Shown here in pieces: positions 1 to 10,779 of a DNA stretch of 64,000 bases. Made by a program: the position numbers and the translations under genes. Source of the stretch: Clarkia xantiana subsp. parviflora (lineage: Eukaryota; Streptophyta; Magnoliopsida; Myrtales; Onagraceae); NCBI GenBank assembly GCA_036873135.1, contig JAPTYO010000011.1, positions 18,920,747-18,984,746 on the forward strand, read 5' to 3'. The notes beneath the pieces are model-generated. The model was given only the letters and a program-made list of their open reading frames with translations. It had not been told where the DNA came from and ran no database searches. Position 1 is the stretch's first letter. Each line of letters begins with the position of its first letter.

Positions 1-496
1 GAGTGCAAGCATGAACATGTATGTATGCATGGACGGGTTGTGAGTATGAGCATGAGTGATGACATTGATGTACCTGTAGATGTTAATCATGAATATGAGC
101 ATAAGTGCAAAGGTGAGAGCATAGACCTCTCCTTTACTTGAGGGTGGGAACTCTGCCACTCAATGGGACACAACGTTCCGCCTCCCTCGTACTGGCGTGA
201 GCATTGTCCATTAATCTCGACCTTCGGCATGTGTAACATTTTTCCTTTATTCGTTGGAGCGTGTGTATAGCTCTTGACCTTTACCTTTTTGGGAAGATTT
301 GTTCTTCAGACAGGGAGACCTTGAAGATCGTTTTCCAAGGTAGTCAGACCAAATCTGACCGTCCGTTGAATCAGATGAGAGGGAAGGACCCTCTAGTTCT
401 GCTTATCAGGCCTAGAAATTTTCTAAGTCAGGGGTGGCTGCTAATGCTTCCAGTATGTTCTTTTTCCCTTCTCTTTTCTTTGTGATATACTTATGA
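1..496. other. Subterminal region of C, no clear gene
   Basis: The first 120 bases are rich in ATG/CATG/TATG words resembling those at 46240-46440 and 62830-63160. A short plus-strand open frame at 261-485 may be an eroded upstream exon of the antisense gene whose next piece starts near 500, since it lies just upstream in the same direction. I cannot support a function. Confidence 0.35.
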
Positions 497-1039
497 TTGT
501 TCTCATGCTGCTTCCTTCTTGTTGTTAGAGCGTTCTTCCCTGGTTACCGAATGGTTCTTGTGGTGGGTGAGAGTTCAAGTCAATCTAAATCCGAGGCGCA
601 TAAACTTAACTCTGAGGTCGGGCCCTCGGCTGCCAAGGAGAAGGAAACCACGAGAGGCTCTCCTTCAAGTGCCCCCTTGCTGACTCCCTCCCCTGATAAG
701 GAGGTAGTGGTTGAAGAGGCGACCTCTTTGCTAGACAAAAGGAAACAACCTGTGGCTGGCGATGGGGTGATCATAGGTCTTGATGTCTCTTCTTTATCCT
801 CTGCCCCCCAGCCGAGGGACCGAGACTCAGGTTCATTTCGTCTGTATGTAGATTTGACGACTTTCGAAGGTGTCTTTGGCTTTCCTATGGGTTATGTTAT
901 TAACCCCTGCGTTGAAGATTTTTCTTTTGGTGACGGGTGTGATCATCATCTTACACTGAGGTTCCCCTCTCTTGCCATGGCTCTGATTAAGATGGAAAAT
1001 TCTTGCTTTGGAGTTTGGTGGAGACTGCTCTTGAATTAG
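497..1039 (+). pseudogene. Remnant of an antisense ORF in element C
   Basis: A 180-codon open frame on the strand opposite to C's gag. The plausible coding part begins after a pyrimidine-rich stretch ending TTGTTAG near 528, which looks like a 3' splice site. It is Ser/Pro/Glu-rich in its first two thirds, like the linker parts of the antisense proteins in A, B1, B2 and D, and ends in unrelated-looking sequence. By position (between 3' LTR and repeat array) and strand it corresponds to the antisense gene of the other elements. Sequence similarity is weak, so this rests mainly on layout. Confidence 0.4.
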
Positions 1040-1368
1040 CCTCTACTAGTGTCGTAGTTGTGATCGTTGTGGGGATCGTTTTGTTATATGTCCTCAATAG
1101 TGCTTGTCGTGATTCTTTGCTTCATGATTGATTTCGTGAGATATGGAGGTTGTCTTCATAATAAGGACGTCTCCTTCCTGGTATCACCCAGTGGTTTGAA
1201 ATATAAGTGCCTACCTTTGATGAGCGTACGAAGGGTGTTGTTTTTCCTTTTTCTTGAACCTCCTCCTAAGGCTAGGCGTAGCCTTTTGATGTTCGTGGTC
1301 GGGATGGTGTCTTTACAATGCATGTCTTTGACAGATGTTTTATGATGTGCTGCCATGATAATCACTTC

Positions 1369-1590
1369 GAGGTATGTGGACATGATAGCCACTTCCTGAT
1401 GTGTGGGAGTGATAGCCCTTTTGTAGTGTGCGGACATGATAGCCACTTCAGGGTATGTGGACGTGATAGCCACTTCAAGGTATGTGGACATGATAGCCAC
1501 TTCAGTGTATGTGGACATGATAGCCACCTCAAGGTATGTGGACATGATAGCCACTTCAGTGTATGTGGACATGATAGCCACATCACGATG
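1369..1590. repeat. 27-bp tandem repeat, about 8-9 copies
   Basis: Units contain GGACATGATAGCCACTTC with period 27. Because 27 is a multiple of three, several overlapping open frames run through it on both strands; none looks like a gene. The same core recurs in the same plus-strand orientation at 60545-60745 in element F. Confidence 0.9.
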
Positions 1591-2284
1591 TATGGAGTTG
1601 TGCTTTAGTATTCCTTTCTCATTGGAGAGCCTTCATTGCTATAGTTGCCTTTTGTGTAGGCTATGTTTGTTGGGTTAGGTCCCGATGTCTCGTCTTGTCG
1701 GATGTTGTATCTTTTACGCTCTTTAGATGTCTCCTTCATGAGTTGTGCTTGACGATGTTCAAGTCTGATACGAGCATAGGTCACGCGAGGGCGACATGTA
1801 TGACAATAATATTTGTCGGAGGTTGATTTGTGTGACTTGTAAGGCAATTCTCTTCTTGATGGGTCGAGCTTATTTTGAGAGCTTTGACCTTCGGATTTCA
1901 TGTCTTTGCTATCCTTCTTGGTGGTGTTGGGTTCCTTTGAGATACTTCTCTTGACTTGTGATATGGGTGGTAGTATAACTCGTTACTTTTCATGATAACC
2001 TCTTGTGCTTCTGTATATGATCCTTTGGTCATGGACTTCTCCTTTGAATATGCTTTCCTTTCTTTTTCTTTCTTTTGTGCTTTCCTTCACATCATACCTG
2101 CTATCTCATCAAGAAAAAACATTACTTGTTCTTCACATTACTTTACTTAGAAATTTCTTTCTTATGGTATCCTTCTGAGCATGGTGTCCTTCTAAGCATG
2201 GTATCCTTCTAAGAATGGTATCCTTCTAAGCATGGTGTGATGATCTCTTCTGATACCCCTTACACGGTATACGTTGTACTGTTA
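1591..2284. other. Unassigned stretch of element C
   Basis: No gene recognised. Near 2165-2240 there is a short direct repeat of about 20 bp built on ATGGTATCCTTCTAAGC, about four copies. Otherwise it is AT-rich low-complexity sequence. Confidence 0.4.
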
Positions 2285-3125
2285 GACCAAAGATACGCTC
2301 TTGGTGGGCGTCGAAATCTGTTCACGAGACAGGCTCTCGGACGGCACTTAACGTTTCACAGGATAGGCTCCCGGAGGGCACAGGTTAGTCCACCGATACG
2401 TTCTTGACGGGTGTCAAAATCTGTTCACGAGACAGGCTCTCGGACGGCACTTAACGTTTCACAGGATAGGCTCCCGGAGGGCTCAGGTTAGACCAAAGAT
2501 ACGCTCCTGGTGGGCGTCGAACTGGTAGTTTGAAATCTACCTCAAGATACGCTCTTGGGGGCGTCGAACTGGTAGTGTTTTTTCTACCTCAAGATACGCT
2601 CTTGGGGGCGTCGAATCTGGTAGGTTGCAAATCTACCTCAAGATACGCTCCTGGGGGCGTCGAAATTCGTAGTTTTTGGAAACCACTCTCAAGATACGCT
2701 CTTGGTGCGTCGAAGGTCGTAGTGTATAAACTACTCTCAAGATACGCTCTTGGGGGCGTCGAAGGTCGTAGTATGAACACTACTCTCAAGATACGCTCTT
2801 GGGGGCGTCGAAATTCGTAGTTTTTGGAAACCACTCTCAAGATACGCTCTTGGTGCGTCGAAGGTCGTAGTGTATAAACTACTCTCAAGATACGCTCTTG
2901 GGGGCGTCGAAGGTCGTAGTATGAACACTACTCTCAAGATACGCTCTTGGGGGCGTCGAAGATCGTAGTATAAAAACTACTCTCAAGATACGCTCTTGGG
3001 GGCGTCGAATCTGTTCGCGGGATAGGCTCCCGGAGGGCACAGGGTTCGTAGTTTTAGAACTACTCTCAAGATACGCTCTTGGGGGCGTCGAATGTGTTCG
3101 CGGGATTGGCTCCCGGAGGGCTCAT
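2285..3125. repeat. 49-bp tandem array with 148-bp higher-order unit
   Basis: Monomers of about 49 bp share CAAGATACGCTCTTGGGGGC. Three monomers form a composite unit of about 148 bp that is repeated (starts near 2663 and 2811). A second motif, GATAGGCTCCCGGAGGGC, is interspersed at 2350-2490 and 3015-3120. It lies between the degraded gag-pol side and the antisense ORF side, the same place as the arrays of A, B1, B2 and E. Confidence 0.85.
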
Positions 3126-4919
3126 AATATTACCTTATCTCGTGTCCCTTCTCATGTATGGTGCACTTTTTGTATGCTTTTCGAGTCTTTACTTGACTTC
3201 TCCTTCTACGATATTGCCTGTTACCACGCTTTTTCTTCAATGTGGGAGATCACCTTTCGAGGGCGATGTTTGTGTGTTGCCAACTTAGGACGAGTTCGTA
3301 TAGGGAGTTGAGGATGTTTTCCTCTTATGTGACCTCTTCTAGGAAAAGTGGTATTGCATGTTCTTGTGATCTTCTGCCTCTAATTTCTTCTTTTACACTT
3401 AGGTGGACTACCAAGCACTTATTCGTTTGGTGCCCCCCAAGTTGCTTGGTGGTCACACCGCCTTTCATATTTGACCGTTGAAGGCCCCTCGTTCATTTTC
3501 TTGGTTGGGTACCCCTTATGCTCAGGGCTCCCTTGTCTGCTTGTTTGAATGCGATGAGTGTCCCTTGTAGGATTTACTCTTTCTCATGCTTGCTTGTTTC
3601 AGTCATAGGCATGGTTTGGATGGTGCCTTTGTCGGATGTGTCTTTGGAGGTTGTGTGGAAGAGCTTTTGCTTTGGGTGGGTGGGGGTGGATTTCATTCTC
3701 TTGATAACTAGGATGTGGCAATGTCTGTATTCTAGGGGTGCTTGTAAATTTTTCCCCCCTTTCCTTGTGTAGGTTGAAGAGCTCTCTCATAGAATGGTGT
3801 CTTGAGTTGTTAATCTCGTAGGCGTGTTTCAGACTAGTCAATCTGACCCATGCTCTTTGCTCGTGCATGGGGGGGGGGGGTCTGACCGGGCTGTATCTTC
3901 TTGGAGTGTTGTGGCACTTAGTGTGCCTTGCCTTTTCCTTCACACTGGAGTATTCTTCACTGCCCTTAGGGGGTGTCCCATTGGTCATGCTCCTCCCACC
4001 TTGAATGTTGATTGTAGACTTCCTTCGAATTAGGACTTGAATCTAAAAAGGGCGTTTTCCTTTAGGTTTGCAGGTGATGCTCCCTGATTTTCCATGGTTT
4101 TGCCTCCGTATTGGCTATTCCTTGCTGGATAGCTTCATTAGAGGCTGCATTTGTGTTGCGTACGTATACGTGTTTGAGGTGTGTTGAGCTGACAAGTCCC
4201 TCCTTTTTTGTTTTATCATAACCTTCATTCATCATGTATTCGGCGTATGGCTTTAAAGGCGGGATATTTTTCTAGTGCCCCTTTTATCGTGGCTCTCCTC
4301 TTGATGGGATGCCAGAGTCAAATGTCTTATCATTTGCAGACAGGGTGGTTGATCGGGATGTGCGTCTAGTGTGAAGGTCGATCTTGAAACCTTACTCCCC
4401 AAGCTTTTGAGCTTTTCTTTGGTTGATCTTGTAGAACTATTATCCTGCCCTAAAGCTCTTGATAGGAGATGTATCTCATTTTCACACTCTAGTTGTTGCA
4501 CTATCTCTTTTGCTAATCTTGCATCTTTAGAGTTTCTCTCTTGGTGCATGACTTCAATGACCGAATTTTCTACTGATGTTTGTTTTGTTAGGACTTGTAT
4601 CCTTGGCTGCCTTTCTTTCTTGTGCGACGGCGAGGGAGTGTTTATGAACACTCAAATGTGTCGTACTTGGTAGAGGTATGCGCCTAATCTTTATGGCGCT
4701 GTCTTGAATCTTCGTGTACCTATCTTTGATGAACATGTTATTCATTGCATATATAATACGGAGTCCAAGGATCTCCGGGTTAGGATCATATTTTGAGAAC
4801 AGAGACATAGTCATCTATTAGATAACCTCTTTATCTACGGAGTTTATTTTTGCAAGAATAAATGCAAGGATACTTGTAAGGATACTTTTAAGGATATGTG
4901 TTCCATCCTTATTCCTGGT
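3126..4919. other. Unrecognised interior of C, possible pol remains
   Basis: Polymerase and integrase would be expected here on the minus strand, but no motif is visible. A 132-codon minus-strand frame (4253-4651) is rich in Glu, Lys and Ser and could form a coiled coil; I do not recognise it. A G-run of about ten lies near 3870. Confidence 0.4.
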
Positions 4920-5150
4920 TCATTTGCAGTGCCGTGTCCCTAATGGGTGTGTTGATGTTCTGACCACCTTTACTAGTGGGGGGTCCTTTGGTATTAGGTA
5001 TGCCTGACTCTTTTCTAATATCATCAATGGTTGGTCATGGGAGATGTCTGACGGACTCCCTTCATGTACTATGGTTCTCTTCATGTCAAAGTTGGTGATT
5101 CCCTCTCTTATGACTAACATATCATTGTGTGGAAATACTATGTTTTCCAT
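4920..5150 (-). pseudogene. Remnant of retroviral-type aspartic protease
   Basis: The first 30 residues, with HNDMLVI and the following MKRTIVHEGSPSDI, align with the segment just before and across the protease active site in A and B (HDDALVV then MKRILIDGGSSSDI). The active-site Asp-Gly-Gly is His-Glu-Gly here, so the enzyme would be inactive. Similarity stops after about 35 residues and the rest of the 76-codon frame does not match. This sets the gag-to-pol order of C as right to left. Confidence 0.5.
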
Positions 5151-6398
5151 ATCCCTTTTTAAAAGCTTGATGATGGTGTCACCGTTCTTCCTTTGCTAGG
5201 CTTGGTGTCCTTGAGGGTTTTTGATGGAGGTGTATTCCATTATCTGGGATGAGCTTTCTAAGTGTAGTTGTATCTCCTGGCTATTTTGTGAAATCATAAA
5301 TATCTGCTGGAGGTGTTTGCCTCTGATGGTGGGTGTTACCCATGTGATATGGTTTTCTCCATTTTTGGAGGGATGTGTTCGCGGCTACCCCCTCTTGTGC
5401 TAATGGGCGTTTGTGGGGAGGGCATGTTGTGACTGGTGCCCCCCTTGCATACCAATGCCAGATGGGATCCTTTGACGGGCTTGGCCCTAGGATGCTTAGT
5501 GGAAGGTTGTAGTAGGGGTAATCATTTGTGACCTTCATGGTAGTTCCTCTATAGGATGTTGGGAGTGCTCAACTTATTTTTGTAAGTGAGCCTTCCATCT
5601 TGTGATCTTTCCCAGAAACTTGACCTTATAGGTGTTCTTTGGGATTGAGGAATCTGTTGCTTGTGCATCTCTTGATTGGCGACGGCCTTTTACTGATTCT
5701 TCTAGTGGTCCACCTGTGTATATATATATCACGGATCCCGAAGGCGTCCGGTATGGTCATTCTTGGAAAACATGTTGATATCAAGTATCAAAATCTACCC
5801 CTTTTATGGAGTTGACTTGTTATGCAGTTAAATTAAATAAGAGGATATGGGAAGGATATGGGAGTGGGGGTGTTGATATCCCCTGTTTCCTTGGTAATGT
5901 AACTGTCTTCCTCCATTAGTCTGTGTGTATTCCTTCCACTTGAGGAATATGAGGTCGCATCCTTGCAAGGCGGACTAGGTGGAGGTGTATCCTTCATGTA
6001 TGCTATGTGTGGTCTCACTCTACTATGTCTCTCCATGAGACTTCCCATTGTAGTAGCTATGTGCTGACGTGGTGTGGTACTCTATGAGTCCCCTGTTCAA
6101 ATCCTTGTCTTTTCAACTCCTCCCCTGTCCTAGGGGGATGTGTGCCAAGGGTTGTCATGCACAAGGGGTTTGGACCTGTCGTGCTGTACCATGGGTAGGT
6201 GGTTGCCTTGTTGTGTTGTTGGGACTATGTCCCTCCCTTTGAGCTTTCCTTGGTATGTCCCTCAGTCATGTCTATGGTGATACGGACTGTATGTGTTCAT
6301 TGCCAGGGTGGATGTTGGAACTCCTATATCCTTGTTGGTCTGGCATGTATGTCCTCCTTTAGTGCGGTGTATGTCCCTGTTGGGGTACTTGGTTGAAT
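5151..6398 (-). pseudogene. Decayed gag interior of C
   Basis: Lies between the gag amino-terminal remnant and the protease remnant, so it should hold the gag core and nucleocapsid. Several short minus-strand frames (5281-5538, 5833-6048) are open, but I see neither a zinc knuckle nor the Trp-rich gag core. A run of TATATATA occurs near 5720. Confidence 0.3.
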
Positions 6399-6860
6399 TC
6401 ATGCCTCCTTGGAGGTCTTGCTTGTCTGTCTGCCCCCAGAGGGGTGTATGCTCTGGTATCCTGTTGTGTCTGTTGCTGCCTTGGAGGCACAGACTACTGC
6501 CTTCCCCCTGAGGGTGGCCTTTGGTTGTCCTCGCTGCCCTGTTCGGGGGTGCGAGTGGCGTTTTTCCGTTGGGATTTGCTCCTCTTCATGAGCTTCTTCT
6601 CCTTCCTGTCGGTGTTGCCTTTCCTGCCTATTCCTTAGGGTCTCTCTGTAAGCTAGTGGTGTCCCTGTGGGATTCCCTTGAGGTTGTGCCTCATAGTGGT
6701 ATCCCTGTGGAGGTGCCGTGTATTGGGATGGCACTTCTTGTTGCCCCCCTGTCTCTGTGGCTTCCTAGTCAATGGAGTTGGAGCTGTGGAAGCCTCCTCC
6801 CTGCTTGTTAGGCTGGGGTGCCTGTGGGGCTACCTGAGGTTCTGATGTGCAGGCTGTTTC
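6399..6860 (-). pseudogene. Gag amino-terminal remnant of C
   Basis: A Pro/Gln/Tyr-rich minus-strand frame (111 codons at 6399-6734, homology continuing right to about 6860 in broken frames). It matches C2 gag near 57850-58230: the words PPQGY, a YREALRN-type segment and a THPPTGQR-type segment occur in the same order. The amino acid bias suggests a disordered gag arm. Frames are broken relative to C2. Confidence 0.6.
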
Positions 6861-6987
6861 TCTGGGTTAGGCAGCCTTGCTGGAGGTATAGGCTGTCTTT
6901 CTTGCCTATTGCCCCCAGGTGGGTGATTATCTCTAGAAACTAAGTTGTTCGTCTTCGCTCTCGTGATTGTCAGGCTTTCTGCTCGAA

Positions 6988-7004
6988 GCCCACAGACGGC
7001 GCCA
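6988..7004 (-). other. Primer binding site of C
   Basis: On the minus strand TGGCGCCGTCTGTGGGC, two bases from the LTR end. The TGGCGCC start is complementary to a tRNA 3' CCA end. The same site, with at most one change, is used by A, B1, B2, E and C2. Confidence 0.85.
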
Positions 7005-7006
7005 AG

Positions 7007-8050
7007 TGTTAGGTTATAAAGTCTAGGTCAACGGGTCGTCAATCTAGAATTTATCTCCCACTAATGAAATGTCGGGTTCAGTGCTCCTAGGACTAGTCGT
7101 TCTGATCCGTGCCCTTATACTCCCTTGGGGTAGTCGTTCTGATCCCTGCCCTTATACTCTCTTGGAGTAGTCGTTCTGATATGTGTCCTTCTCTTCTCCC
7201 CTTCTGACCTCCTTTCCTTCTCTCCTTCTGACCTCCTTTCCTTCTCTCCTTCTGACCTCCTGAGGCTTGTACTTCTTACCCCTGGGGCTTGTCCTACTGC
7301 TCTATGCTCTTCTGCTTCCTTGGTTCTCCTCTCCTTGCCACCCTGCAAGAGGGGCAATACCAGGCACAGAGGGGGGGTGGTGCCTGATGAACCCTCTCCG
7401 ATGCCTAAGTCAGTACGGTTTTAGAGAGATAAAGCTAGAGAGATGTCAGAGCAAAATTGTGCAACTTGTCAAGATGATCAAATGAGTTGTGAAGGTGGGG
7501 TATTTATAGGCAACGGTGTCATTAAGGTGGCTTAATGACATCGTTAACCTTTAAACACAATTAATTAACCTTTAAGCACATAATTAAGACCTTAGGATTC
7601 GGAGAAGGTAGGCGGAGTGGACCGAGTGTGGGAGTCCGAAAATGGTGCCGGGGCCCTTGGGGGGAGGAGAAATCTGACCCCCAGGGGTAGGGGTTGGGTG
7701 AGGGCACCCAACCCCTCCTAGGGAGGATGGGGTTGGCCAACCCCATCCCCCCTAGGGGAGATCGGGTTGGCCGACCCGATCTCTCCTAGGAGAGATCGGG
7801 TTGGTCCACCCGATCTCCCCTAGGGGAGATCGGGTTGGCTGACCCGATCTCCCCTAGGGGAGGTCGGGTGTGGCCACCCAACCTCACCTAGGCGAGTCTG
7901 ACTCGGCCGGACGAGCGCTTCGGCCTCGTCCGAGCCGTTGGTGTTTTCGCGAAGGGTTCGGGTTGAAGTTTCGATTTACAATCATTAACGGGGTGATAAA
8001 AATAAAGCGATCCGGAAGTCAACGGGTTCAAATTGGGCGTATATCCATCA
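7007..8050 (-). mobile_element. 5' LTR of C (1044 bp)
   Basis: On the minus strand it begins TGATGGATATACGCCC and ends ACCTAACA, next to the primer site. The counterpart in C2 (56779-57586) begins TGATTGATATACGCCC. It holds a CCTTCTCTCCTTCTGACCTC repeat (7190-7262) and a palindrome array (7740-7890). The two copies differ strongly in the middle, so they are old or from separate subfamilies. Confidence 0.85.
7740..7890. repeat. 34-bp array of perfect palindromes in C LTR
   Basis: Perfect 20-bp palindromes centred on CCTAGG occur at 7778-7797 (GATCTCTCCTAGGAGAGATC) and 7812-7831 (GATCTCCCCTAGGGGAGATC), with a one-mismatch copy at 7846-7865, so the period is 34. The spacers CGGGTTGGCTGACCCG are themselves near-palindromic. 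A decayed version lies at 56945-57110 in C2. Confidence 0.9.
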
Positions 8051-8162
8051 GTAAGGGTTTCTTCTTTGTTGTTCGCTTGTCTCCTTCCTTTATTTTTGCT
8101 CAATTTGCTTGTAATTTCCCGGAAAACCCCAATGTGCCTTTCCTTGCCATGGCTAATTTCAG

Positions 8163-10779
8163 ACAGTGGATCTAGTTCCGAGGGAAGGAAGCCCTTCAAC
8201 TTCGACTATTCTCTGAATGAGATTTCCAGCACTGCGTATGATGCAGCTCTCCGGGAGGGATGCATCACCTCTACTTGGGAACCTCGTTTCCCGTACCCCT
8301 AGCCGCGACTCCCGGGTAACCTTGAGGTTACTCGTCCCCGGAAAGGGGAGGTATTTGTCTCTACGGGGCAAATATCGGCGGGGATCAGATTCCCCTTTTG
8401 TGGCAATCTAGTCGAGATGTGCCAACACTACAAGACGCATCCGACCACCTTCTCTCCACACCCCATACGCCTGTGGAACGCCTTCCAGGTCCTCTGCTTC
8501 CGACAGCAGTGGGTTTACAGCCTCAAGCTCTTCAAGACCTTCTACGGGATGAAGTGCAACGAGGCGGGGGTTTGTGCCTTCTACCCCCGCATGCCGAAGT
8601 GGAACAAGACACAACTCGGGTTGTGCAGCTGGACCAATGACACCTGGAAGGTGGTCAAGGGTCGGGGGCTCCTGGTCGACACGGGGTCCGACAACAGCGG
8701 ATGGAAGAGGAGCTATTTTTTCATCCAAAATTCCTCGATCCCGTGGCCCCGATGGGAGGTGGAAGCGGATTCTCCTCCTGCTTTCCACACCTATACCGAC
8801 GAAGATTTCCAGACTCTTCAACTCATCCAGCTCTACCGGTGGGGGGAGTCCTACACTCCCATCGACGCCAATTCTCTCGTGGAGCGGGACCTGGTGAATT
8901 CTGGGATCCGACTCCTCGACATAATCTCCGGGGGGCAGCTCTTCGACGGCCCCTCCAATATGGTTTCCTGGGTAAATCTCTAACCCTTTTTCTCTTACTG
9001 TTTGCAGCCTAGAAGGTATCCGTGCTGACCAATCTGATCCTTAAGCAGGGGGAGACCGATGCTGTCCGCCCCACGCGGAAGAGGAAGTCCGCCAAGAAGG
9101 CCGCTGCTCCCTCGGGGTCTCCTTCCGCGGAGAGGCCAAAGCGGAGCCGTGTGGAGGTGGACAAGCTTTTCGACGTCCAGAACGCTGAAGAAGGTAAAAA
9201 TCTCCGCCTCGCTATTGAATCGTACAGGAGGATGGTCCCGAAGGAGTTGATTCCTTCGACCATGGAGGCCCGCATTGCTGACGTCAAACGAGTCCTTCGA
9301 GGGGAAACTCCTCGTTTTCTGAAGGCGGGCTACTACAACTATCGCGGGAAGGACCAATATGTCTCCCGATGTATTGTTTGGTGTAAGGGCTCTAATGAAT
9401 TCCCTGATTACGTTTCTAAAGCCTCTTCTCGTCCTTTAGGTGCAGGCCGCTCCGGGACTCCGTCGGGTGCTGGAACCTCAGCAGGCGCGCCACCTTCCGC
9501 AGGGGCGCCTCCTTCGGCAGGGGCACCACTTTCCTCCGGTGGTGGGACCCCGACCGGCGAAAAATTTCGTCGGGTGGAGAGCTTGGACTCCTCCGAGGAG
9601 ACTGGTGAGGGTGGCTCCCTTCGCCGTCGTCAGAGGATGGGGCAGTCCCCGCTGAAACCAACCTCCCAGGGGCTGCCCCCCTCGCCTTCTTCACAACCGC
9701 AGCGATAACCGTCGCCTGTCCACGACTTCACTCCTTCCCCAGCCCGGGATGGGTCGGAGGCACGCCCCTCTACGTCCCCCGGCGGCCCTTCTCCTCTTCC
9801 CCTCGACGGGAGCTTCTACAAGGCCCTCGACTCCGACCAGGAGGATGCTCCCTGGGCCCCGATTCAGACGCTGCAAGCGGTCCAGCTCCGACAAGGGGAC
9901 ACATATCCGGAGCTGGCCCTACACCTGGTAGCAGGCTCCATCCTGCCTTCTATGAGGTATCCGATTACCTTAGATCGGGAGGAGATGCGCCGGGATGTCA
10001 GGGATATGTGTATGCGTCGGGTAGAGGTAAGCTTTTCACCCTCCTTTTCTTCATTAATAAGACCGACCGTTCATTTACTAATGCTTTTCCTTTCTTTGTA
10101 GGAGATGGCGGACATCAACCGTTCCATCGAGTACCTCCTCGCCTATGAGGAGGCTTTGGAGCAAGAGCGGGCGGTCACGGCCAAGCTTAAGGAGGATCTC
10201 GCGGCCTCCGAGTCTTCGCGGGGAAAACTGGCCAAGGAGCAGGCCATCTTCGGCCGCAAGACTCGGGACCTCCAAAAGCAGGTCCGTGACTTTGAGGGGC
10301 TCCTCAAGTGGGAGCGGCAAGAGCGGCAGGAGCGGAAGGCCGCGGAGGACAAGCTGGTCCTCGAGAAGAAGGCTCTGGAGGAGCAAGTAGCGGGGGTTCC
10401 CGCGCAACTGGTCGTGGCCGAGACCAAGGGCCGGGAGGAATATCAGAGGTCCGAAGACTTCCAGGCTGATGCTGTGAAGTTCTGCAGCGCGGAGGTGGAG
10501 AACACCCTCTTCAACGCGGTTGAGGAACTCCACCTGGAGTATGGCGACGCCATCAACTTCGACAAGTCTCCTCCTCTCGTTCCCTTCGCGATGAAATATT
10601 TTGCCCTCTCGGAGGAGAGTGATGGGGGGAGTACTCCCGCGATTGTCGAAGACATAGCAGAGCCTCCAAGTGTTGATGCCTCGATAGTCGACCCTCCAGC
10701 GGCTGACCCTGTGGAGCCTTCTGCCACAGACCTCGTGGACCCTACTCCCGTAGATGCCGCCGACAAGGACCAAGCCTAA
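8163..10779 (+). pseudogene. Antisense spliced gene of B1 (plant 'gypsy-type transposon' domain + coiled coil)
   Basis: Exons by comparison with B2: 8163-8971, 9013-10026, 10102-10779; the 7-nt first exon is lost at the C junction. Exon 2 encodes the conserved amino-terminal domain (FCGNLVEMC, LWNAFQVLCFRQQW, NSGWKRSYFF), which I recall as Pfam's 'putative gypsy type transposon' family. Exon 3 starts with a Lys/Arg-rich stretch (RKRKSAKKA) that could be a nuclear signal. Exon 4 encodes a long coiled coil and an acidic Pro-rich tail. With the second of two AG acceptors (9012) the exon phases agree. Stops at 8300-8302 (Trp in B2) and 9706-9708 break it. Confidence 0.75.

Larger units (their letters stand above)
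1..8050 (-). mobile_element. Element C: degraded LTR retrotransposon, 3' end outside window
   Basis: A minus-strand element. On the plus strand one reads interior (1-6987), primer site (6988-7004) and 5' LTR (7007-8050). The gag remnant and LTR match element C2 at 56779 onward, which lies in the opposite direction. The 3' LTR must lie left of the window. Between the protease remnant near 5.0 kb and the repeat array ending near 3.1 kb only about 2 kb remain, with no recognisable reverse transcriptase or integrase, so this copy looks non-autonomous or heavily decayed. It adjoins B1 at 8050/8051, where GTAAG would be the TSD; the matching copy is not visible. Confidence 0.75.

Noticed and set aside
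1156..1678. Four overlapping repetitive open frames on both strands
   Set aside because: Result of the 27-bp repeat; period divisible by three keeps all frames open.
2285..3125. CRISPR-like array
   Set aside because: Repeats are contiguous with repeated, not unique, spacers, in a plant genome.
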